From Oscillospiraceae bacterium (GTDB lineage: Bacteria > Bacillota > Clostridia > Oscillospirales > Ruminococcaceae): a stretch of DNA of 9,419 nt. The notes under the pieces are model-generated. The model searched no databases. It saw only the letters and a list, made by a program, of their open reading frames with translations, and was not told the DNA's origin. Both the position numbers and the translations under genes were made by a program. The stretch covers positions 1 to 9,419 of the forward strand of contig JAAVIG010000076.1 in the NCBI GenBank assembly GCA_014796735.1, read 5' to 3'. Shown one piece after another: positions 1-4,991 of this stretch (the first letter of the stretch is position 1; each line of letters opens with the position of its first letter).

Positions 1-18
1 TAAATGTAAATTTGACTA

Positions 19-47
19 TTGACAATGCTCCCGTACAGTGATAAAAT
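19..47 (+). promoter_or_regulatory. Sigma-A promoter of the coiled-coil gene
   Basis: A perfect -35 box TTGACA (19-24) is followed by exactly 17 bases and a -10 box TAAAAT (42-47). Transcription should start near 54. This places the GTG at 38 inside the promoter and supports the ATG at 80 as the start of the downstream gene. The hexamer GTACAG occurs at 33-38, 52-57 and 71-76, that is in the spacer, at the expected start of transcription, and just before the start codon. It may be an operator (see findings). Confidence 0.8.
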
Positions 48-79
48 ATATGTACAGTTTAGAAAGGGCGGTACAGCTT

Positions 80-367
80 ATGCTTACTCAAGAAGATTTA
101 CAAGCCATATCCCAATTGATAAAGAACGAAGTAGAGCCGATTAAACAGGATATTTCAAGCATGAAAAAGGATATATCGGATTTAAAATCTGATGTTGCCG
201 AAATGAAAGAGGACATAGCAGCTATCAAAGAAGACGGCGAGATCACCAGAGAAAACACCAACGAGATTGGAAAGTGGATTGACTATTATTTCAATGATAA
301 TATGCCCTTCCCCGTCAGTGATGAATTGGACGATGAAATTCAATCTATTTTGAAACAGAAAAAATAA
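80..367 (+). CDS. Small coiled-coil protein of unknown function (95 aa)
   Basis: I do not recognise a named family. The protein has three parts: a short N-terminal helix (residues 1-18), a heptad-repeat coiled coil (about 15-64) and an acidic C-terminal tail ending in Lys residues. The coiled coil shows Ile, Met, Leu, Met, Ile every seven residues, with alternating Lys and Asp between them. No signal peptide or membrane segment is visible, so it is probably cytoplasmic and forms dimers or higher oligomers. I chose the ATG at 80 rather than the GTG at 38. The GTG lies inside the promoter, while the ATG has an AAAGGGCGG stretch eight bases upstream. Its own promoter and a terminator directly after the stop make it a single-gene unit. 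Similar small coiled-coil proteins are common, unassigned, in Clostridia and their mobile elements. Coding is likely; function is unknown. Confidence 0.75.
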   Translation: MLTQEDLQAISQLIKNEVEPIKQDISSMKKDISDLKSDVAEMKEDIAAIKEDGEITRENTNEIGKWIDYYFNDNMPFPVSDELDDEIQSILKQKK

Positions 368-405
368 GCGGTTAACCTTGGGCGGTTAGCCGCTCTTATT
401 TTTTT
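367..405 (+). terminator. Intrinsic terminator after the coiled-coil gene
   Basis: An 11-bp stem (AGCGGTTAACC 367-377 with GGTTAGCCGCT 384-394, one wobble pair) encloses a six-base loop. It is followed by CTTATTTTTTT. The stem starts on the last base of the stop codon. Confidence 0.9.
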
Positions 406-519
406 GCTACAAAAAATTAGGTAACTAATCAAAAACTTCTGCAGAAAAACTAAAACTATACTAAATCTGTACACATTCCCCCGCGGGAAAAGCCCATAAA
501 GAAAAACGATTGCAGTTAT

Positions 520-670
520 AGAACGGTTTTAGGGTGTTTGATGTTAAAGGGGACGTATTACCAGTTGTCCCCTTTTCGCTTGCGAGGATCCGCGCACATG
601 TGCAGATCTAAACGCATAAAAAAAAAGCGGTACAACCCGCTTTGTCGCGGGATTAACCGTTCTTTTTATT
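520..670 (+). ncRNA. Possible structured RNA ending in a terminator
   Basis: AGAACGGTT (520-528) is the exact reverse complement of AACCGTTCT (655-663), so the ends of this roughly 145-base segment can pair. Inside are a 9-bp stem (AAAGGGGAC with GTCCCCTTT, about 546-575), a 10-base palindrome GCACATGTGC (about 593-602) and a CCCGC/GCGGG hairpin (636-651). The end runs into CTTTTTATTTT. This nested layout resembles a small non-coding RNA or a leader element, but I see no strong promoter directly upstream and recognise no RNA family. It could equally be an element end or a group of unrelated palindromes. Confidence 0.3.
618..670. terminator. Probable bidirectional terminator
   Basis: A hairpin with outer stem AGCGGT/ACCGTT and inner stem CCCGC/GCGGG is separated by a four-base internal loop. 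It has nine A residues on its left (618-626) and a T-rich run on its right (661-670), so it could stop transcription on either strand. No coding gene immediately feeds into it from either side. Confidence 0.65.
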
Positions 671-684
671 TTATAATCTTATAA

Positions 685-727
685 CGGGGCGCAACTGGAA
701 CGCTATCGCCCCGAGCGCGTGCTCCGG
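685..727. repeat. Pair of GC-rich hairpins
   Basis: CGGGGCG (685-691) pairs with CGCCCCG (707-713) around a 15-base loop. It is followed at once by a GAGC-GCGT-GCTC hairpin (713-724). The pair stands directly to the left of the large inverted-repeat element and has no U-run, so it is not a normal terminator. Its role is unknown. Confidence 0.5.
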
Positions 728-735
728 AATTAGTA

Positions 736-1288
736 ACAAGTTTTAAAAGCCAACAAACCGGATTTTATTCGCCCCAAAACTCCGCAAGACTCCGCGGCAA
801 ATCGCCAAAAATCGGGCGGGTGGGTGCTCTCCGATAAGTTGGTGTATTTTTCGCCTACGCGGCGGGCGTCCTCGGGGGCAGTTGGTTGGTGTGCTGCCCT
901 CCGGCAGGGGAAGAAAAAAAAAAATTTTTTTCTGCTGTGGCTTCGCCATTCTTGACAGACACATAAAAATCGGGTGCGCCTGCTTTGCCGACGGGGCAGG
1001 CAGGAATTTAAATAAAGGGGGTTGCCCATCGGCTTTTTCATTTTACCCGATTTTTATGTGTCTGTCAAGAACAAGCAGCAGAAAAAAATTTTTTCAACTG
1101 ATAACTTTGTTCGTTTGGTGTGCTGCGCGCATGGATCGGGAAGCTTAACGAAAAGTTTACCGATTTTTATGTGTTTTTGGGCGTTGCTTCACGACGCTAA
1201 AGTGCTGAAATTTTTCGCCCGATTTTTGGCGATTTGCCGCTACGTCTTGCGGAGCTTTGGGGCTTTTTGGGGTGCTTTTAAAACTTGT
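736..1288. repeat. Nested inverted-repeat (fold-back) element, about 553 bp
   Basis: The two ends are perfect 15-bp inverted repeats (736-750 and 1274-1288, reading ACAAGTTTTAAAAGC inward). Further in, the outer arms match again at 771-789 with 1245-1263, with small gaps, and perfectly over 25 bp at 794-818 with 1216-1240. A second, inner pair of arms is perfect over 27 bp at 949-975 and 1045-1071. It continues outward to matching A/T tracts beside CAGCAG/CTGCTG. The core AAAATCGG occurs five times, twice on the left and three times on the right in opposite orientation. No protein fits inside. It looks like a non-autonomous, MITE-like or dispersed palindromic repeat. No clear target-site duplication is seen at the ends. 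Confidence 0.8.
914..1094. repeat. Inner inverted repeat with A/T tracts
   Basis: This is the inner fold of the 736-1288 element. The left arm carries A11-T7 (914-931) followed by CTGCTG, then the 27-bp perfect arm at 949-975. The right arm carries the 27-bp mate (1045-1071), then CAGCAG and A7-T6 (1082-1094). The 69-base centre contains a GCCTGC/GCAGGC hairpin (978-1001) and a G-run. Transcribed, it would form a long, very stable stem. Confidence 0.85.
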
Positions 1289-1382
1289 ATGTGTATGTAT
1301 TTATGTAAAACAGGGTTATAATTTAAAAAGTGAAGTACTTCCCTGCTATCAAGTTTTCTGTAAATCCTTTATGCAAGCACAT

Positions 1383-1411
1383 TTGACAAGTTTAATAAAT
1401 GGTGATATAAT
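1383..1411 (+). promoter_or_regulatory. Consensus sigma-A promoter upstream of the recombinase
   Basis: TTGACA (1383-1388), 17 bases, then TATAAT (1406-1411) match the consensus at all 12 positions. Transcription would start near 1418, leaving a leader of about 220 bases before the recombinase start codon. The leader contains the inverted repeat and hairpin at 1490-1573. No other gene lies immediately downstream, so the recombinase is the most likely target. Confidence 0.8.
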
Positions 1412-1489
1412 TAAAAAATCAAATTCACTTTATAACAATGCTAAACATGATAAGCTATGATGTGGGCAGGATCGGAAACGTCAGATCGT

Positions 1490-1573
1490 GTAAAATGACA
1501 ATTTCGTATTTTATTTTAATTTTACGCATAAAGCAATTAACTTAGTTGTTAATGCTTTCAATTTTCATTTTAC
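1490..1573. repeat. Inverted repeat and hairpin in the recombinase leader
   Basis: GTAAAATGACAATT (1490-1503) is repeated in inverse orientation at 1560-1573 with one mismatch. Between them lies a hairpin (1530-1558) with stems AAAGC/GCTTT and ATTAAC/GTTAAT, one bulged A and loop TTAGTT. ATTTTACGCA also occurs as a direct repeat at 1519-1528 and 1567-1576. This could be a recombinase binding or recombination site, an autoregulatory operator, or RNA structure in the leader. It does not resemble the usual 28-bp dif site closely enough to be called one. Confidence 0.5.
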
Positions 1574-1637
1574 GCAATTAGATATATTTTCCTTTTGCTT
1601 CCCTATTTACTCACCCATATCAAAACATGTGAAATAA

Positions 1638-2681
1638 ATGACAAATCATCCATCAACATTCAGCTACCGTTCAGACTCCCCCCAATACCTTATTGACTTT
1701 TTAGACCACATGTCCGTAATCAAAGGACGTTCAGCACTAACAGTAAAAAATTATTACTGTGACCTGCGATTATTTTTGCGTTATTTAAATGTAAAAAACG
1801 ATCCGTCCTTAACCGATGCGGATTTTTCCGAAATTTCAATTTCCAACACTCCCGACTCTTACGTAAAATCCGTTACCTTAACAGATATAATGGGATTTTT
1901 GCATTTTACAATGGACGAGCGTCAGAATCATCAAAAAGCCCGTGCCAGAAAAGCCGTTTCCATAAGACAGTTTTTTAAATTTTTAACCGACAATAAAGGT
2001 TGGTTCGAGGTAAGTCCCGCTGCCAAATTAGAGCTTCCGTCACCCAAAAACGCGTTGCCGAAGCATTTGACTATTGAACAGGCTAACCAGCTCCTCACCG
2101 AATGTTCTGATATATCGGATTGGGCAGACGCGAGAGATTACTGCATGATAACATTCTTTTTAAACTGTGGTATGCGTTTATCCGAGCTTGTAGGAATCTC
2201 GGTAAATGATTACATTAAATCTGTCGATCCCAAAACAGGCGTTACATATTCGTTTTTAAAGGTAATCGGAAAGGGCAATAAGGAGCGTGTTATATACCTT
2301 AATAACGCTTGTGTGTCCGCCTATGAGGCATATATGAATATAAGACCCAATGTTCAGGGAGAAAAAGCTTTGTTTTTAAGTAAAAGGTATAAAAGAATAT
2401 CCAACAGGCGTGTCGAACAAATAATTGAGGAAAAAATGATGAAATCCGGACTTGCAGGTTATGGCTTTTCCGTCCATAAGCTCCGCCATACTGCCGCTAC
2501 CCTTATGTATCAGAACGGTGTTGACGTTCGCATTTTAAAAGAGGTATTGGGGCACGAAAATCTAAATACAACTCAGATATATACACACGTTTCCGACAAT
2601 CAAATAAAACAGGCTATGGATCAGAATCCCCTTGCGAATGTAACAGCGCCAAAAAACAAAAAAACAGACGAAAAAGAATAG
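1638..2681 (+). CDS. Xer-type tyrosine recombinase/integrase (347 aa)
   Basis: This enzyme cuts and rejoins DNA at specific sites through a 3'-phosphotyrosine intermediate. The N-terminal SAM-like core-binding domain spans about residues 15-118 (FLDHMSVIKGRSALTVKNYY region) and the catalytic domain about 140-325. All six catalytic residues are present: Arg180 (GMRLSEL), Lys212 (GKGNKER), His280 and Arg283 (HKLRHT), His306 (LGHE) and nucleophile Tyr315 (QIYTH). The length is slightly above the roughly 300 aa of XerC/XerD because of an N-terminal extension, a longer linker and a Lys-rich tail. An in-frame TAA touches the ATG at 1638, so no earlier start is possible. No Shine-Dalgarno sequence is visible, suggesting weak translation. 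A consensus promoter lies about 230 bases upstream. It may be the chromosome-dimer XerC/D or a stand-alone element integrase; the sequence does not decide. Confidence 0.9.
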   Translation: MTNHPSTFSYRSDSPQYLIDFLDHMSVIKGRSALTVKNYYCDLRLFLRYLNVKNDPSLTDADFSEISISNTPDSYVKSVTLTDIMGFLHFTMDERQNHQKARARKAVSIRQFFKFLTDNKGWFEVSPAAKLELPSPKNALPKHLTIEQANQLLTECSDISDWADARDYCMITFFLNCGMRLSELVGISVNDYIKSVDPKTGVTYSFLKVIGKGNKERVIYLNNACVSAYEAYMNIRPNVQGEKALFLSKRYKRISNRRVEQIIEEKMMKSGLAGYGFSVHKLRHTAATLMYQNGVDVRILKEVLGHENLNTTQIYTHVSDNQIKQAMDQNPLANVTAPKNKKTDEKE

Positions 2682-2927
2682 TACAGGGTATTTTGAGATA
2701 TTATAACAAATTTTTTATTTTTATTTTAATGATATACAAATGTTTTAAGTTAATTTAGCTAAACTATTACCCGTGCACTTGTAGAAATTGACAATATTAT
2801 AAAAAAAGTCTTGTTGAAAATATCTATTGAATTTAAATTTCCATTAAGTTATAATTAACTTACAGTTAGCTTAACGTGCTTTCTGTTAATTTTATGGTAC
2901 TTAAACAAATTTTATGGAGGATTTGAA
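2682..2927. other. Intergenic region between recombinase and surface protein
   Basis: This AT-rich stretch has no strong terminator after the recombinase. It contains a palindrome TTTAGCTAAA (2754-2763) and a 9-bp inverted repeat, AAGTTAATT (2747-2755) with AATTAACTT (2853-2861). That repeat brackets most of the surface-protein promoter; its right copy overlaps the -10 box. An isolated TTGACA at 2788-2793 has no fitting -10 box. Confidence 0.5.
2827..2855 (+). promoter_or_regulatory. Promoter of the surface protein gene
   Basis: TTGAAT (2827-2832), 17 bases, TATAAT (2850-2855). The predicted start near 2862 gives a leader of about 66 bases before the ATG at 2928. A strong GGAGG ribosome binding site (2916-2920) sits seven bases before the ATG. 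Confidence 0.75.
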
Positions 2928-4136
2928 ATGAAACTTAGAAAAGTTTTAGCAGGAGCAATTGCTTCAATATTAGCTGTAAGCTCTTTAGCTATATCTGCAA
3001 GTGCAGCTCTTTACGTGCCTAAAGCTAAAGTTACCGATGCAAACGGAAACGTATTGGGAACATTGAATGAAAAGCTTCAGCTCCTTGATGACGAAAAGAA
3101 TGTTATAGGTACATTGGGCGATGACCGCATCACTGTTGTAGATGCGGATGGAAATGTTCTCGGTACATGTGAAGAGCAGCAGCCCGCATATGGTTTGTCT
3201 ATCTCAGACGGTTCGTGGCTTATTCAGCTTTATAATGTCGGCGATGAAAGCGAAAACAAACCCGCTACGGATTACGGCATTGATGTTACAAAGGTAGCTT
3301 CAATGACGGCTTATCTTGAAGCAGTAAAAGGCGCCGATGAGGAAATGGGAGTTGACCTTGATCTTTACGATCCCGCTCTCGACGGATTCGGAGGAAACTT
3401 TATTTATTCCGCAAACGGCGGTACGATCGGTAAAAACAATTTTGATTCACCCGCATATAAAGAAGAATATGTTGATGAAAACGGTCAGACGGTACCTGCC
3501 AAGAGCATGTATCAAAAATATAACTGGCCCAACACAAACGAATGGTGGGGACTTCCCGAGGAAGGCGATACTCCGGAAGGCTTTGAAAACGGTAACCAGG
3601 GTACGGTTGACTACGGCAAAAAGCTTCATCTTGAATATATCAGAAGGTTTGCTTATTCCCTGACCTATGACATAGCTAATGACACCTCTGACGAGGACAT
3701 TATTTGGCCGGAAGGCGGAGAGTGCTACCAGGTAGGTCTTCAGGAATGGGGCGGTGACTTCTCGATCAACCTTAAGGTTCAGGCTTTTGTTTGCAAGGAT
3801 ATTGACGGAAATATCATGCTTGCGTTTGACGGCCTCGGAAACAAAATTGAAGAAAGCGAGCTTAATGCTATAATTGACGAGCTTTCACAGCCCTATGTTT
3901 CCGCAGCACCCGCTGAGGAAAACACCGAAGATACTGAAGCACCTGAGACCTCTGCCGAAGAAAATAATGCCGATAATGATAACTCTACAGAGGCTGCCAA
4001 CACCACTGCAGCTCCCGCCAATAACAGCAACAATTCCTCCTCTTCTTCAAACATTGGCTTGATCATCGGTATAATTGTTGCAGTAGTAGTTGTAGTTGTG
4101 GTAGTTGTTATCATCGTTATAAAGAAGAAAAAGTAA
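2928..4136 (+). CDS. Secreted, membrane-anchored surface protein of unknown function (402 aa)
   Basis: I do not recognise the central domain. A Sec signal peptide (residues 1-26/27, positive start, hydrophobic core, ASA-A cleavage) is followed by three short repeats at 35-46, 52-63 and 70-81. The first and third share D-A-[ND]-G-N-V-L-G-T; the second is a weaker match. They are spaced 17-18 residues apart and are probably beta-hairpins. A Trp/Tyr/Gly-rich, acidic domain (about 85-325) follows, with a WPNTNEWWG stretch near 200. Residues 326-375 form a Glu/Thr/Ala then Asn/Ser low-complexity stalk. A Val/Ile-rich transmembrane helix (376-398) ends in KKKK, so the body faces outside. There is no LPXTG sortase motif. 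The layout suits a surface-displayed binding protein (carbohydrate or other ligand), but this is inference. It has its own promoter and terminator. Confidence 0.85.
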   Translation: MKLRKVLAGAIASILAVSSLAISASAALYVPKAKVTDANGNVLGTLNEKLQLLDDEKNVIGTLGDDRITVVDADGNVLGTCEEQQPAYGLSISDGSWLIQLYNVGDESENKPATDYGIDVTKVASMTAYLEAVKGADEEMGVDLDLYDPALDGFGGNFIYSANGGTIGKNNFDSPAYKEEYVDENGQTVPAKSMYQKYNWPNTNEWWGLPEEGDTPEGFENGNQGTVDYGKKLHLEYIRRFAYSLTYDIANDTSDEDIIWPEGGECYQVGLQEWGGDFSINLKVQAFVCKDIDGNIMLAFDGLGNKIEESELNAIIDELSQPYVSAAPAEENTEDTEAPETSAEENNADNDNSTEAANTTAAPANNSNNSSSSSNIGLIIGIIVAVVVVVVVVVIIVIKKKK

Positions 4137-4166
4137 TTCGATTGATATTTGTTGAATGACTTGTTT

Positions 4167-4200
4167 AATGAAACTCTCGTTATCGGGAGTTTCATTTTTT
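4167..4200 (+). terminator. Terminator of the surface protein gene
   Basis: A 13-bp stem (4167-4179 with 4184-4196, one T-G wobble) and a TTAT loop are followed by a T run. It starts 30 bases after the stop codon. Confidence 0.95.
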
Positions 4201-4206
4201 ATATAT

Positions 4207-4236
4207 AAAAAAGCTGCCGTTAAACGACAGCTTCTT
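4207..4236 (-). terminator. Terminator of the nucleotidyltransferase gene
   Basis: AAGCTGCCG (4211-4219) pairs with CGACAGCTT (4225-4233), with one mismatch and a five-base loop. On the minus strand it is followed by a U run (complement of 4207-4212). It lies just beyond the minus-strand stop codon. Together with the plus-strand terminator at 4167-4200 it insulates the convergent genes. Confidence 0.85.
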
Positions 4237-4240
4237 TTAA

Positions 4241-4891
4241 TTAAATATTTATCCACTTATGCCCATCTGGAAACATAATGTTAAGCGCACGGTTAAGCCA
4301 ATCTCTTTGATCGTCTGACATTTTTTCATACGCTTTCTCATAATCATGCTGATACCCCTCACGGGTTATATCGGTAGATTTATACAATAAACATACCTCC
4401 GGAGCTAAGTATGGCATATCATTGACAAACAAAACGGCTTTATCAAGAGTTCGCCTGACGTCATGATTTCTCGCATACAAAAAATCAGTATCCGATTTAT
4501 CGTTAAACAGAAATTCCATAAAATTAAGCTTTGTTTGTCCTATATGCTTGAAATCAATAAATAATATATCTTCCTCAGATGTTTCCCACAATTGAACAAG
4601 CTCGCAATTATCCTTTGTGCAAAAGATATTTCTTTTCTGATACATTTGATTATTTATATCCGTAATGCGGTGACACTTACCGCCGCCCAGCATTTCAAAA
4701 ATCTCATACCCTTTGGATTGCATATACTCTATAATGGCATTTCTGTCCTTCCAATATGCTAAAATATCTATATCACCATGTTTGCGGGATTCATAGCCCA
4801 AGAATAAATCTATCGCAAAGCCGCCGCATACAGCATACTCAAAGGCTTGATCATGCAGCAGCTCATTTGCTTCTCTGATAAGTGTATTCAT
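4241..4891 (-). CDS. ANT(2'')/Lnu-like nucleotidyltransferase (216 aa)
   Basis: It belongs to the nucleotidyltransferase-fold family that includes aminoglycoside 2''-adenylyltransferase and lincosamide nucleotidyltransferases, which transfer AMP from ATP onto a small-molecule hydroxyl. The fold signature is clear: CGGFAIDLFLG (residues 22-32) with Gly23-Gly24, then RKHGDIDIL with metal-binding Asp40 and Asp42. A YLAPEVCLLYKS segment (161-172) is also typical. Asp113 may be the third carboxylate. I chose the ATG at 4891 because GGGGAGG (4901-4907) lies nine bases upstream; the longer frame opening at 4933 would start inside the upp terminator. An intrinsic terminator ends only seven bases before the ribosome binding site, so the gene has little room for its own promoter. 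Antibiotic resistance is possible but not shown; many chromosomal relatives have unknown substrates. Confidence 0.8.
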   Translation of the reverse strand: MNTLIREANELLHDQAFEYAVCGGFAIDLFLGYESRKHGDIDILAYWKDRNAIIEYMQSKGYEIFEMLGGGKCHRITDINNQMYQKRNIFCTKDNCELVQLWETSEEDILFIDFKHIGQTKLNFMEFLFNDKSDTDFLYARNHDVRRTLDKAVLFVNDMPYLAPEVCLLYKSTDITREGYQHDYEKAYEKMSDDQRDWLNRALNIMFPDGHKWINI

Positions 4892-4900
4892 ACTGAAAAA

Positions 4901-4907
4901 CCTCCCC
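4901..4907 (-). promoter_or_regulatory. Ribosome binding site fixing the nucleotidyltransferase start
   Basis: GGGGAGG on the minus strand, nine bases from the ATG at 4891. It decides against the start 14 codons further upstream. Confidence 0.85.
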
Positions 4908-4914
4908 GGAATAC

Positions 4915-4961
4915 AAAAAGCGACACTGCACAAAACCGCTGCCGATTCTGTGCAATGCCGC
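4915..4961 (-). terminator. Strong terminator of the fhs-upp operon
   Basis: On the minus strand a 16-bp stem (4961-4946 with 4935-4920, three wobble pairs) and a ten-base loop are followed by TTTTTG. It begins about 30 bases after the upp stop. Because the nucleotidyltransferase ribosome binding site follows almost at once, the same hairpin may act as an attenuator for that gene. Confidence 0.9.
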
Positions 4962-4991
4962 TTAAAAATTGGAACAGTTCCCTATTCAATA

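Larger units (their letters stand above)
368..1637. other. Gene-free region of about 1.27 kb
   Basis: No convincing gene lies here. The open frames on either strand between about 730 and 1460 have low-complexity Lys/Phe runs from A/T tracts, lack ribosome binding sites, and follow the arms of an inverted repeat. The region instead holds a terminator (367-405), an RNA-like folded segment (520-670), paired GC-rich hairpins (685-727), a nested inverted-repeat element (736-1288), a consensus promoter (1383-1411) and a dyad/hairpin region upstream of the recombinase (1490-1573). Each is listed separately. Between 406 and 519 I see only a short CCCGCGGG palindrome near 478-487. Confidence 0.8.

Noticed and set aside
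38..79. GTG start giving a 109-aa coiled-coil protein
   Set aside because: It lies within the -35/-10 promoter and before the expected transcription start; the ATG at 80 has a ribosome binding site.
736..1288. CRISPR array or classic insertion sequence
   Set aside because: Repeats are inverted and nested rather than evenly spaced direct repeats, and no transposase is encoded.
1310..1345. TATAAT near 1316 and the palindrome GAAGTACTTC as a promoter/operator
   Set aside because: No -35 box at a workable distance, and the perfect promoter at 1383-1411 is a far better candidate.
730..1460. Several open frames on both strands in the repeat region
   Set aside because: They follow inverted-repeat arms, show Lys/Phe runs from A/T tracts, overlap each other on both strands and lack ribosome binding sites.
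1438..1545. A 35-codon frame in the recombinase leader
   Set aside because: No ribosome binding site and it runs into the hairpin; kept only as a remote leader-peptide possibility.
4050..4136. Sortase cell-wall anchor at the surface protein C-terminus
   Set aside because: There is a hydrophobic helix and Lys tail but no LPXTG-like motif before it, so a plain membrane anchor is the better reading.
4892..4933. Upstream start for the nucleotidyltransferase
   Set aside because: It would begin inside the upp terminator hairpin and pass through the good GGGGAGG site that serves the ATG at 4891.
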